A DNA stretch of 64,000 nt. Origin: Neoroseomonas marina (GTDB lineage Bacteria; Pseudomonadota; Alphaproteobacteria; Acetobacterales; Acetobacteraceae). This document shows positions 50,637-59,627 of this stretch, in pieces (position 1 is the stretch's first letter; the number at the start of each line of letters is the position of its first letter). The stretch lies in assembly GCF_012927745.1 (NCBI RefSeq), contig NZ_JABBKX010000008.1:62001-126000 (forward strand), in the 5' to 3' direction. The position numbers and the translations under genes are program-made. The notes beneath the pieces were generated by a model, which worked only from the letters and a program-made list of their open reading frames with translations, was not told the origin of the DNA and did not search any database.

Positions 50637-51605
50637 ATGAGTGGCCTCGATGCGCGGGCGCTCCGCTACTTCGTCGGTATCGTCACGGAAGGATCCATCA
50701 CGCGGGCGGCGGAGCAGCTCAACGTCGCGCAACCGGCGCTCAGCCTGCAGGTGAAGAAGCTCGAAGCGGTGCTGGGGACGGAGCTCCTCCACCGGACGGC
50801 CCGCGGGGTCACGCCGACCGAGGCCGGGCTTCGGCTCCTGGACTACGCCAGGGACATCCTGAAGCTGATGGAGTCCGCGCGCGAGGAGTTGCGCAGCGCG
50901 GCCTCCGAACCGATTGGCGATGTCAGCCTCGGCCTGCCGCAATCCGTCTCGATGGTATTGACCGTACCCCTGGTGGAGACGGTGCTGGCGACCATGCCGA
51001 AGGTCCGTCTGCATGTGGTCGAAGCGATGACCGGCTACATTCCGGGTTGGCTGAGGTCAGGGCACCTCGATCTCGGGATGCTGTTCCGCAGCAGCGATGC
51101 GACGGGGCTTGTGACGCGGCGCTTCCTCGACGAAAGCCTGTATGTCGTCGGACCACCCGGTGCCTTCCCGGTCGCGGGGCGGAAGGGCGCGTACCGCTGC
51201 GGCAGCGTGCCCTTCTCGACCCTCGGCGGCCTGCCGCTGATAGCGCCCGGAAGGCCGCACGGGCTGCGGGACCTGGTGGATGAGGCAGCGCGCAGCCAGG
51301 GCGTCGAACTGCATCCGATCGTCGAGGTGGATGCCATCGCGCCGATGCTGGAGCTGACGGCGCGGGGTGTCGGCCATTGCGTGCTGTCATACGCCGTGGT
51401 GCGGGGCGCGATCGAGGAAGGGCGCGTGTCGGCCGCAAGGCTCGTCGATCCGCCGATCCGCCGTTCCATCTTCATCTGCCGCGCGGCCGATGCGCCGATC
51501 TCGCGTGCCTCGCGGGAAGTGGAGGCGCTGGCCTGCCGGTTGATGGCGGAACTGGTCACCAGTGGCCTGTGGTCCGCGGATCTTGCGGGCGATGCCACCC
51601 CATAG
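50637..51605 (+). CDS. LysR family transcriptional regulator
   Basis: 322 residues. Helix-turn-helix LRYFVGIVTEGSITRAAEQLNVAQPALSLQVKKLEAVLGTELLHRTARGVTPTEAG. The effector domain opens SLGLPQSVSMVLTVPLVETVLATMPKVRLHVVEAMTGYIPGWLRSGHLDLGML, which is the Nac/CynR-like subgroup. Divergent from the CoA-transferase/Bug pair (about 100-bp gap). Likely controls both that pair and the genes behind it. Confidence 0.94.
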   Translation: MSGLDARALRYFVGIVTEGSITRAAEQLNVAQPALSLQVKKLEAVLGTELLHRTARGVTPTEAGLRLLDYARDILKLMESAREELRSAASEPIGDVSLGLPQSVSMVLTVPLVETVLATMPKVRLHVVEAMTGYIPGWLRSGHLDLGMLFRSSDATGLVTRRFLDESLYVVGPPGAFPVAGRKGAYRCGSVPFSTLGGLPLIAPGRPHGLRDLVDEAARSQGVELHPIVEVDAIAPMLELTARGVGHCVLSYAVVRGAIEEGRVSAARLVDPPIRRSIFICRAADAPISRASREVEALACRLMAELVTSGLWSADLAGDATP

Positions 51606-51700
51606 CGTCGGCTTATGACCGCCAGCTAAAGCCTGTCTTTGTCCTGCCCCGCCCCGCCGACGCATCCTGCCGGCCGATCCTTCCGGGAGACGAGCGTGTG

Positions 51701-52501
51701 ATGGGGCAGGGCTATGACGGCCGCGTGGACGTGCGCATCGAGCAGCGCGGCGATCGTGGCGTGGTTGCGTATGTCACGATCGAGAACTCGGCCAAGCTCA
51801 ACACACTGAACAGCGGCCTCATGAACGCGTTCGCGGAGACCATCCGTGACCTTGGCCGACGCCAGGACCTGCGCGTCGTTGTCGTCACCGGCGGCGGCGA
51901 GAAGGCGTTCATCGGTGGTGCGGACATCCGCGAACTGGCGGAACTCGATCCGATCGTCGGCAAGGCCTTCATCGAGAAGGTCCACACCAGCTGCCGCGTC
52001 CTGCGCGAACTGCCGGTCCCCGTGATCGGGCGCATCCAGGGCTACGCCCTCGGCGCGGGGCTCGAAGTGGCGGCGGCCTGCGACCTGCGGATCGCGGCGG
52101 ACAAGGCCGTGTTCGGCATGCCGGAGGTGTGCATCGGCATTCCTTCCGTCGTCGAGGCCGCGCTGCTGCCCGGCCTGATCGGGTGGGGGCGTACCCGGCA
52201 GATGCTGATGCTGGGCGAGAACATCGGCGCGGCTGAGGCACTGGAATGGGGCCTCGTCGAGCGCGTGGTGCCGATGGCGGAACTGGATGCGGCGGTCGAG
52301 CAATGGGTCGCGAAGCTGGTTGCAAACGGCCAGAATGCCCTCACGGTCCAGAAGAAACTGATCCTGGATTGGGAGGTCCTGCCGATGGACCAGGCGATTG
52401 CCGCCGGCATTCCCGCGCTGGCCGGTTCCTTCACCAGTGACGAGCCGAAGGCCTTCATGAAGGCATTCCTCGAGCGGCCGCGACGGCGGGACGTGGCATA
52501 G
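51701..52501 (+). CDS. Enoyl-CoA hydratase/isomerase family protein
   Basis: 266 residues from ATG 51701. Crotonase fold. ENSAKLNTLNSGLMNAFAETI, EKAFIGGADIRELAEL (oxyanion-hole residues), GYALGAGLEVAAACDLRIAADKAVFGMPEVCIGIPS (second oxyanion Gly and catalytic acidic region) and SDEPKAFMKAFLERPRR. The pair Glu-Val-Cys where hydratases have Glu plus Gly-x-x-Pro leaves hydratase or isomerase open. Acts in the CoA-ester pathway implied by the neighbouring CoA-transferase. Confidence 0.92.
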   Translation: MGQGYDGRVDVRIEQRGDRGVVAYVTIENSAKLNTLNSGLMNAFAETIRDLGRRQDLRVVVVTGGGEKAFIGGADIRELAELDPIVGKAFIEKVHTSCRVLRELPVPVIGRIQGYALGAGLEVAAACDLRIAADKAVFGMPEVCIGIPSVVEAALLPGLIGWGRTRQMLMLGENIGAAEALEWGLVERVVPMAELDAAVEQWVAKLVANGQNALTVQKKLILDWEVLPMDQAIAAGIPALAGSFTSDEPKAFMKAFLERPRRRDVA

Positions 52502-52561
52502 TGTTCGTGCTGTGGCGTGGCGCGCCGCGGCCCGGTGGGGCGATCCAGGGGAACTGAAGAC

Positions 52562-53548
52562 GTGCAAAGCGTGATGTTCGAACGCCGGAGGCTCGCCATT
52601 GCCGGCGCCGCATTGGTGACGGCAGCGGCGCGGCCCGCGCTGGCGCAGGACGCCTCGGCCGCACCGCTGCGCATCGTCGTTCCCTACTCGGCCGGGGGAC
52701 CGACGGACGTGCAGGCGCGTGTGCTCGCCGGACATCTCGAGCGGGTTCTCGGGCGGCCCGTCGTCGTCGAGAACCGCACCGGTGCAGGCGTCCTGGTCGG
52801 CACGGAGGCGGTGGCGAAGGCGCGACCGGACGGGCAGACGCTGCTGCTGACCACCGTCGCCCATGCCGTGAATCCAAGCCTGCTGCCACGCTTGCCCTAC
52901 GATACCGAGCGCGATTTCGCGCCGGTCGCGCTCGTCGCCACTGTGCCGCTGGTGATCCTGGTCCGCCCGGATCTGCCGGCACCGGACGGGCGCGCGTTCC
53001 TGGCCTGGCTGCGCGCGCAGCGCGGGCGGGCGACCTACGGATCGGCAGGCGTCGGCAGTGCGCCGCATATCGGCACCGCCCTGCTGCTGATGATGGCCAA
53101 TGCGCAGGCCGAGCACGTTCCCTATCGCGGCACCGCACCGGCCATGACGGACCTCGCTGCGGGACGCATCGACTTCTATCTCGACGCGGTCGCGACAGGC
53201 ATTGCCCAGGCGCAGGGCGGCAGCGTGCGGGCACTCGCCGTCACCTCCGCATCGCGCAGCGGGGCCGCGCCCGAGATGCCGACGCTCGCGGAGCAGGGCC
53301 TGCCTGGCTACGAGGCCTACACCTGGAGTGGCATCTTCGCGCCGGCCGGCACGCCGCCCGACACGGTGGCGCGGCTCAACGCCGCGGTCAGGGAAGCCGT
53401 GGCCGACCCGGCGCTGCGTCGCCGCTTCGCGGAGATCGGCGCCGAGCTCGCCGCGCCGGCGGCACCCGAGGCGCTCGGCACCTTCGTGCGCGCCGAGATC
53501 GCGAAATGGTCGCAGGTGGTCGCCTCGTCCGGGATGAGGGCGGAATGA
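52562..53548 (+). CDS. Bug family tripartite tricarboxylate receptor (third copy)
   Basis: 328 residues from GTG 52562 (ATG 52574 also possible). Signal MFERRRLAIAGAALVTAAARPALAQ. PLRIVVPYSAGGPTDVQARVLAGHL, ENRTGAGVLVGTEAVAKARPDGQTLL, YGSAGVGSAPHIGTALLLM and HVPYRGTAPAMTDLAAG are Bug signatures. Second receptor in this catabolic cluster, so the locus may take up two related acids, or one copy may be a spare. Followed without gap by MaoC. Confidence 0.92.
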   Translation: MQSVMFERRRLAIAGAALVTAAARPALAQDASAAPLRIVVPYSAGGPTDVQARVLAGHLERVLGRPVVVENRTGAGVLVGTEAVAKARPDGQTLLLTTVAHAVNPSLLPRLPYDTERDFAPVALVATVPLVILVRPDLPAPDGRAFLAWLRAQRGRATYGSAGVGSAPHIGTALLLMMANAQAEHVPYRGTAPAMTDLAAGRIDFYLDAVATGIAQAQGGSVRALAVTSASRSGAAPEMPTLAEQGLPGYEAYTWSGIFAPAGTPPDTVARLNAAVREAVADPALRRRFAEIGAELAAPAAPEALGTFVRAEIAKWSQVVASSGMRAE

Positions 53549-54036
53549 GCGCTTCGCCCTTCGACCCACGCAGCCATCGGCTGGTTCCCGAACAGCGGTG
53601 GTTCGAGGATTTCCGCATCGGGGAGCGCTTCTCGCTCCCCAGCCGGACCATGACCGACGCGATTTTCCTCGCCTTCCAGGCGGCATCCGGCGACAACCAC
53701 CCGGTGCATTACGACGTGGAGTATTGCCGCGCGCACGGCATGCCGCACATGCTGGCGCACGGGTTCCAGGTGGTGATCCAGACGGCCGCCGGTGCTGGCC
53801 TCTTCCCGCATCTCGTCGAGGATTCGCTCAAGGCGTTCCTCGAGCAATCCAGCCGCTTCCTGCTTCCGGTCTTCGTCGGCGACACGCTGTATCCGGCGCT
53901 GGAGGTGGACGAGCTGTCGCCGAATCGCAGTTCCGGCGTGGTCGGGCTGCGCAGCACCGTTCACAACCAGCGCGGCGAGCTCGTGCTGGAGGGCCGACAT
54001 CGGTACCTGCTGCGGAAGCGCGCCGGCAGCGCCTGA
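53545..54036 (+). CDS. MaoC family dehydratase
   Basis: 163 residues, ATG 53545 overlapping the Bug stop (ATGA). Hot-dog fold hydratase: WFEDFRIGERFSLPSRTMTDAIFLAFQAASGDNHPVHYDVEYCRAHGMPHMLAHGFQ has the Asp-His hydratase-2 motif. SSRFLLPVFVGDTLYPALEVDEL is the second half. Hydrates an enoyl-CoA, consistent with the crotonase and CoA-transferase nearby. Confidence 0.93.
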   Translation: MSASPFDPRSHRLVPEQRWFEDFRIGERFSLPSRTMTDAIFLAFQAASGDNHPVHYDVEYCRAHGMPHMLAHGFQVVIQTAAGAGLFPHLVEDSLKAFLEQSSRFLLPVFVGDTLYPALEVDELSPNRSSGVVGLRSTVHNQRGELVLEGRHRYLLRKRAGSA

Positions 54037-54059
54037 CGGCCGCGGGCGGTCCGATCCTT

Positions 54060-54134
54060 GCGGCACGGCGCAGCGACGACGCCGCGTACGTCACGGGCCA
54101 GCATCTGTCCGTCAACGGCGGATTCGTGATCTCG
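54060..54134 (+). pseudogene. C-terminal fragment of an SDR oxidoreductase
   Basis: In frame, SDDAAYVTGQHLSVNGGFVIS. This is the conserved end of short-chain dehydrogenases, where S-x-D/E-A-A/S-Y-V-T-G-Q precedes the C-terminal NGGF/DGG. No N-terminal TGxxxGxG or Tyr-x-x-x-Lys part exists upstream, where MaoC ends only 36 bp away. A decayed gene or deletion scar of a former pathway member. Confidence 0.65.
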
Positions 54135-54860
54135 CTACGGGGTCGCGACCCCATCAGGTCGACCAGGAGATGAGGGCGACGTTGCGCGTCGTCCTGGCTG
54201 GCGTCGCAGGGATGCGGGTTCCGTCGCAGCCTTGATGGCCCAGGAAGGCGCGGCAGGGCGGCGCGACGGCAATATCGGCGATGCTGCCAGGGGCTGATCA
54301 GGACGGCGCGCGGCCGCCCCTGCCCATCGGCTATGGCGTGGATCCTTATCGAGCGGTCCCCGCGCGAGCGGCGCTGCCCCGGCCTGCGGCGCCACTCCTT
54401 CCGGCGCCCCGCACTGATTCGGAGGCCGCCGCGGCCCCATCGCCGCCCACGCCCCATCGTCCCGCCAGGACTCTGCCGCCATCGTTTCCATCCAACCCGG
54501 TACCGCCTGGATCGGATCTCGACCCTGGTCCGTCGTCAGCGCCAGTCACGCGGCTCCGGCCGCGCGATCGCGGTGCACAAAATCACACAAATCAATCCGC
54601 ACCTCCGGCCTCGATCGTCATAGAGATGGCCAACGCGAATGGAGTTCCACTCGCATGAAGTCGCGATAACGCCGCGTATTACTGAATAGGCGATAAAAAA
54701 TAAACGCTGCACAACTGCAGGTTTATAAATGCCATGAGGCGATGATGCGTGCCTGGTACTCGGCGGCGCAGGATGGAAGGCGCGCTCCGACTTTCGGTGC
54801 AACCGGCAACCGTCGTGGCGCGGCCGTCTTCGGCTCCCGCGACGCTCAGGAGGCAAAACG
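54135..54860. other. Long gap without a supported gene
   Basis: About 720 bases. The first 500 are GC-rich and hold only short shadow ORFs. 54640-54730 is a marked AT-rich patch (gataaaaaataaacg near 54695), a plausible promoter or protein-binding region for the RTX/Hint gene at 54861. AGGAGG at about 54848 is its ribosome site. No RNA gene seen. Confidence 0.4.
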
Positions 54861-56222
54861 ATGAGTGACAGCACGATTATCCTCGGCACGCCCGGGAACG
54901 ACACGATCCCCGGCTCCGCCGATACCGATGTCATCCTCGCAGGGCGCGGGGACGACGTTGTCTCGGCGGGCGCCGGCGCTGACGTCATCATCCCCGGCTC
55001 CGGTTCCGATGCGATCGACGGGGGCGCCGGCGAGGACACTCTGGTCCTGCAGGGTGACCTGAATCGCTACACCTTCACCCGCAACGACGACGGCTCCGTC
55101 ACGGTGGATGCGAAAGGCAACTCCGACATCCAGGGGACCAAGACCGTCACGAATGTGGAGTTCGTGAGTTCCACCTCCGGCGATATCGTCGACATCTCGA
55201 CCGTCGCCCCGTGCTTCGCGCTCGGCACCCTGATCGGGACGCCCGGCGGGCCGGTGGCGGTCGAGGCTTTGGCGGAAGGCGATCTGGTGACGCGCGCGAC
55301 GGGTCAGCCCGGCCGCGTCGTGTGGGTCGGGCGCCGCACCGTCGACATCGAGCGTCATCGCTGGCCGGACCTCGTGCGCCCCGTCCGCATCCGTGCCGGA
55401 GCCCTGGCGGACGGCGTGCCCTCGCGCGACCTGTTCCTGTCGCCGGAGCATGGATTGCTCATCGACGGCGCCCTGGTGCCGGCGGGCTCGCTGGTGAACG
55501 GCCGTACCGTCGTGCAGGAAGGGGGCATCCGCTTCGTGACCTACTTCCACATCGAACTGGAAGCGCACGACATCCTCCTCGCCGAGGATACGCCGGTCGA
55601 ATCCTACCTCGACGTCGGCAACCGCTTCATGTTCGAAGGCAGCCCGGTCGTCGCGATGGAGCCGCGCTTCGATGCACCCGCCGGCAAGGACTTTGCCTGG
55701 TGCGCGCCCCGCATCGAAGGCGGAGAAGCGCTTGCCGCGATCCGCACCCGGCTCATGGCGAAGGCCGATGCCTTCGGCTTCCGCGCGACCGCCGCTGCGG
55801 CGCTGCACCTGTCTGCGGATGGGCAGGTGATCGCCGGACGGCCGCTGGGCAACGACACCTGGCGTTTCGAGCTTCCGGCCCGCGTCGCGGATGTCCGCAT
55901 CCGGTCGCGGAGCGCCTGTCCGGCGGCCGACAGCAATGCGTGGGAAGGCGACCGGCGGCAGCTCGGCGTGGCGGTGCGGCGCATCACCCTCCGTGCTGCG
56001 GCGGGCCAGGACATCGCGGTCGCGATGGATGATCCGTCGCTGTCGCGTGGCTTCCATCCTGTGGAAGACCAGGGTGGCGCCGTATTCCGCTGGACGGACG
56101 GGAATGCCCTGCTGCCCGCGGGCCTGATGTCCCGCCTCGAGGGGCCGGCGGTGCTGGAGATCCAGCTCTGCGGCACCCTGCGCTACTGGGAACCCCTGGC
56201 CGCCGAACGACGCGCAGCATAG
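54861..56222 (+). CDS. RTX-repeat and Hint-domain protein
   Basis: 453 residues. Calcium-binding haemolysin-type repeats occupy residues about 8-60 (GTPGNDTIPGSADTD, AGRGDDVVSAGAGADVI, IPGSGSDAIDGGAGEDTL). A Hint domain begins at about 118 with PCFALGTLIGTPGGPVAVEALAEGDLV (the Cys is the usual splicing or cleavage residue), with TRATGQPGRVVWVGRR. LSPEHGLLIDGALVPAGSLVNGR and ESYLDVGNRFMF complete it. A further beta-rich region follows to the C-terminus. Likely secreted by type I export and self-cleaving, or acting as a cell-surface protein. No signal peptide. Confidence 0.88.
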   Translation: MSDSTIILGTPGNDTIPGSADTDVILAGRGDDVVSAGAGADVIIPGSGSDAIDGGAGEDTLVLQGDLNRYTFTRNDDGSVTVDAKGNSDIQGTKTVTNVEFVSSTSGDIVDISTVAPCFALGTLIGTPGGPVAVEALAEGDLVTRATGQPGRVVWVGRRTVDIERHRWPDLVRPVRIRAGALADGVPSRDLFLSPEHGLLIDGALVPAGSLVNGRTVVQEGGIRFVTYFHIELEAHDILLAEDTPVESYLDVGNRFMFEGSPVVAMEPRFDAPAGKDFAWCAPRIEGGEALAAIRTRLMAKADAFGFRATAAAALHLSADGQVIAGRPLGNDTWRFELPARVADVRIRSRSACPAADSNAWEGDRRQLGVAVRRITLRAAAGQDIAVAMDDPSLSRGFHPVEDQGGAVFRWTDGNALLPAGLMSRLEGPAVLEIQLCGTLRYWEPLAAERRAA

Positions 56223-56330
56223 CGGCGACGGCGATGGGCGCGCGACCCACCAACCTGTCGCGAGCCCATCGTCCGTGTCCGGCCTGGCCGGCCGGTCCAT
56301 TCTTCGGGGCAGGGATGCGTCTCACTCGCG

Positions 56331-58940
56331 GTGCGAGTTGATGTCCGGCGCTCTCCGCCCTCAGCGCGGAGACATGCCTTGGACGATGCCCACGCCCTGA
56401 GCGCGCTGCCGCACGCGGAGGACCCCACCCTGGCGGCAACCACCGGCCTTGCGCCAACGGCCACGGCCGGCGAGCCGAGAGGTCGGGCCGAGCGTATCGA
56501 AGGCGACTACCTGACCGGCTGGGCGTGGATTCCCGCCAGGCCCGACGAGATCGTCCATGTCGAGGTCTTCGTCGGGGAGACGATGGTGGCGCGCATCGCT
56601 GCCGACGCCTTCCGCAAGGATCTGCTCGATGCCGGCATCGGGGATGGCCGCCACGGCTTCATGCTCGGCGGCGTGTCGGCGCTGATCAACGCGCCGCGCG
56701 AGCTGGTCAGCATCCGGTTCGCCGATGGCGGCGGCGATCTTCCCAACTCCCCGCGCTGGGTCCAGCGGCGGGGTGGCGATCTGGACGCCGCCACCACCGC
56801 CTTCATCCGGACCGTGATCTCCGACACGGTCGCGGCCGCCGCGGCGCCAGCCGAGCTCGATCCTGCCTGCGCCCTGCTGACCGGCCTCCTTGCCGAGGTC
56901 ATGGACGCGCGCACGGCGTTGTCCGCGGCAACCGGCCTGCCGGCGCCATCGCGCCTCGACCAACTCGCCGCAGGTCAGGCGCACGGCATGCTGCGGGAGC
57001 TGGCGCAGACCTTGCGCGGCCAGTACGCGCCATTGTCGCTGCCGGACGCGGACGAGCCATTGGTGTCCGTGATCATCCCCGTCCACAATAACTTCGACTT
57101 CACCTACCGTTGCCTCGAATCCATCATCGAGGAAGGCGCCGCGGCGCCCTTCGAGGTGATCCTCGTCGACGACGCGTCGACCGACGCAACGGTCCTCGCC
57201 GAGTTCGTCGTCAGCGGCGCGTTCAGGGTCGTGCGCAACGCCTCCAATCTCGGCTTCCTGCGGTCGGCCAATGCCGGGGCGCGTGCGGCACGTGGAGAGC
57301 TCCTCTTCTTCCTCAACAACGATACCCGCGTGACCGAATCCTGGCTCGACGAGCTGGTACGCTGCTTCGAGCTCCACCCCGACATCGGCATCGCGGGATC
57401 GAAGCTGATCTATCCCGACGGATCCCTGCAGGAGGCGGGCGGAACCGTCTGGCGCCTGGGGGATGCCGCCAACTGGGGCCACGGCGCCGATCCGGCGCTG
57501 CCGCGCTACTGCTACCTGCGGGATACCGACTATGTCTCGGGCGCCGCGCTCATGATCCGCCGTTCCCGGTTCGAAGCCCTCGGCGGCTTCGACGAGCGAT
57601 TCGCGCCGGCCTACTACGAGGATACCGATCTCTGCTTCCAGGTGCGGGAAGCAGGCCACCGGGTGGTCGTGCAGCCGCTGTCCCGCATCGTGCATCACGG
57701 CGGCGCCACGTGCGGCCAGTCTGCCGACGGCCCCGGCGCGAAGCGGTACCAGCGCATCAACCAGCGGAAGTTTCGCCAGAAGTGGGAGAAGGTGCTGGCG
57801 CGGCACGGCTTCGCCAATCACCAGCCCGAGTATGAGGCCGAGCACGCGGTGAAGCGGCGGGCCCTCTTCATCGATGAGACGGTTCCCACGCCGGATCGCG
57901 ACGCCGGGTCCTGCGCCGCGCTCGCGCATATGCGGCTGCTCGTCGCTCTCGGCTACAAGGTGACCTTCCTTCCCGCGAGCAACATGGCGCGGATCGATCC
58001 GTACACGGCCGCGCTGCAGCGTCTCGGCATCGAGTGTCTCTACGCGCCCTACTACCAGTCCACGGAGGATGCCTTCCGCGCGATGCGCTTCCCGCCGGAC
58101 CTCGTCTACCTGCATCGGCATGCCAACGCGTCGAAGTACATGGGGCTGGTGCGGCACCATTTTCCCGGCGCGCGCATCGTCTACAGCGTCGCCGACCTGC
58201 ATTTCCTCCGTACCCGCCGGCAGGCCGAGATCGAGGCCGATGAGGCAGTGGCGGCCCGTGCGGCCGCGCTCGAGACCTCCGAGCTCCATGCCGTGGGCGC
58301 GGCGGACCGGGTGATCGTGCATTCCCTGGAAGAGGAACGCCTGCTGCGCGACCGCGTCCCCGGCGCCGCGGTGTCCGTGGTCGCCTGGCCCGTCGACACC
58401 GTGGCGCTGCAGACGCCACTTGCCGAGCGCAGCGGCGTCGCCTTCGTGGGCGGCTATGCCCATGTGCCGAATGTCGACGCGGCGCGGCATCTCGTCTCCG
58501 CCGTCATGCCCCTCGCACGAGAGACGCTGCCGGAGCTCTGGACCTTCCTCGTCGGCAGCAATGTTCCCCCAGCGGTGGCGGCGTTGGCTGGCCCCGGCGT
58601 CGAGGTGGTCGGCTATGTGCCGGACCTGCGCGACATCTTCTCGCGGGTCCGCTGCACCGTCGCGCCGCTGCGCTACGGTGCCGGGATCAAGGGCAAGGTG
58701 CTCATGAGCCTCGCCCACGGGGTGCCCTGCGTCATGTCCCCGATCGCAGCGGAAGGGATCGACCTGCCCGAGGCGCTGCTCTGGCTTGTCGCTGATTCCG
58801 ACGCGGCGATGGCGGAGAAGATCGTGGCGTTGCACGAAGACGACGCGCTGGCTGCCAGCCTCGCCGATGCCGCGCGCTCCTTCGTCGAGGCGCGGTTCAG
58901 CGAGGTGGCCGTCCTGCGCGACCTCGCGGCGGCTCTCTGA
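56331..58940 (+). CDS. Two-domain glycosyltransferase (GT2 plus GT4-like)
   Basis: Up to 869 residues (GTG 56331; TTG 56379 also possible). N-terminal region about 50-130 (GDYLTGWAWIPARPDEIVHVEVFVGETMVARIAADAFRKDLLDAGIGDGRHGF) is a small beta domain often fused to sugar-handling proteins in this group. A GT2 domain follows: PLVSVIIPVHNN, VILVDDASTD, LLFFLNNDTRV (DxD-like Asn-Asn-Asp), YEDTDLCFQ and HHGGATCG. A GT4-like domain comes last, with RALFIDETVPTPDRDAGS, RIVYSVADLHFLR, LRYGAGIKGKVLMSLAHGVPCVM. Probably builds cell-surface polysaccharide. Follows the Hint gene by 108 bp. Confidence 0.9.
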   Translation: MRVDVRRSPPSARRHALDDAHALSALPHAEDPTLAATTGLAPTATAGEPRGRAERIEGDYLTGWAWIPARPDEIVHVEVFVGETMVARIAADAFRKDLLDAGIGDGRHGFMLGGVSALINAPRELVSIRFADGGGDLPNSPRWVQRRGGDLDAATTAFIRTVISDTVAAAAAPAELDPACALLTGLLAEVMDARTALSAATGLPAPSRLDQLAAGQAHGMLRELAQTLRGQYAPLSLPDADEPLVSVIIPVHNNFDFTYRCLESIIEEGAAAPFEVILVDDASTDATVLAEFVVSGAFRVVRNASNLGFLRSANAGARAARGELLFFLNNDTRVTESWLDELVRCFELHPDIGIAGSKLIYPDGSLQEAGGTVWRLGDAANWGHGADPALPRYCYLRDTDYVSGAALMIRRSRFEALGGFDERFAPAYYEDTDLCFQVREAGHRVVVQPLSRIVHHGGATCGQSADGPGAKRYQRINQRKFRQKWEKVLARHGFANHQPEYEAEHAVKRRALFIDETVPTPDRDAGSCAALAHMRLLVALGYKVTFLPASNMARIDPYTAALQRLGIECLYAPYYQSTEDAFRAMRFPPDLVYLHRHANASKYMGLVRHHFPGARIVYSVADLHFLRTRRQAEIEADEAVAARAAALETSELHAVGAADRVIVHSLEEERLLRDRVPGAAVSVVAWPVDTVALQTPLAERSGVAFVGGYAHVPNVDAARHLVSAVMPLARETLPELWTFLVGSNVPPAVAALAGPGVEVVGYVPDLRDIFSRVRCTVAPLRYGAGIKGKVLMSLAHGVPCVMSPIAAEGIDLPEALLWLVADSDAAMAEKIVALHEDDALAASLADAARSFVEARFSEVAVLRDLAAAL

Positions 58941-59147
58941 AGGAGGCGCCGGTCGAAACGGCCAGTTCCGACCGGTATCCGCCGCGCGGACAATCGACGG
59001 CGTCGCCGTCGCCCATCCCGCCGCAGTGTCTCACGATGTCGTGCCGGCCGAGCCTGGACCCTCCGCAGGAGCGGCGGCGCGGTCTCCGTCATGCGCGGCG
59101 CCCGCGTGGTGTCTCCGCTTCGCCGCCCCAGGCGACGGAAGAGGTCC

Positions 59148-59567
59148 CTACCCGGAATGCGCCGTGGTCGGCTGGTCGGACCCGAGCACGCCTCGCAGCG
59201 CCGACTGCCAGAGATCCTTGCCCGGCCCGTCCTCGATCGAGACATGGACGCCGAGAAGGCTGATGCCGCGGACACGGGCCGGAATGGGCTGATCCGGCAA
59301 GCGGTCCAGGCACAGGCGCAGGATGTCCCCGACGATGACGTGCCGCACGCCGTGCAGCATCGCTCCGCTCGATGAAACGTCGCCCACCGGCACTCGCTGG
59401 ACATGCATGCCGAACAGGACCTCGCAGTCCTCGTTCAGGGGGAAGCGCGGCGCGTCGCGCCGCTCATCGAGCCCATCGGCGATGGCCTCGACAGACGTCT
59501 GCGGGTCGAGGGAGCGGTGACCCCACAACACGACGCCCGCATCTTCCCGCGGTTCTTCGGCGGCCAT
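59148..59567 (-). CDS. PilZ domain protein
   Basis: 139 residues. Cyclic-di-GMP-binding PilZ domain with R37-D-A-P-R41 (RxxxR) and D63-V-S-S-S-G68 (D/N-x-S-x-x-G), both ligand motifs complete. RHVIVGDILRLCLD and PARVRGISLLGVHVSIED are the barrel strands. Stand-alone protein, typical of adaptors for surface polysaccharide or motility, which suits the adjacent glycosyltransferase. Oriented opposite to it. Confidence 0.9.
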   Translation of the reverse strand: MAAEEPREDAGVVLWGHRSLDPQTSVEAIADGLDERRDAPRFPLNEDCEVLFGMHVQRVPVGDVSSSGAMLHGVRHVIVGDILRLCLDRLPDQPIPARVRGISLLGVHVSIEDGPGKDLWQSALRGVLGSDQPTTAHSG

Positions 59568-59627
59568 TCATCCTCCGGCATCGAATGCCCCCATCGCAAC
59601 CATAGAGGGAATTCCTGGGATGTGACT

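Noticed and set aside
54281-54658. 125-codon plus-strand ORF before the Hint gene
   Set aside because: Pro/Ala/Arg-rich, no motifs, and runs into the AT-rich promoter patch.
54861-56222. Intein
   Set aside because: The Hint domain is at the end of an RTX protein with no flanking extein and no visible C-terminal His-Asn plus nucleophile junction. It is a Hint-type protein, not an intein in a host gene.
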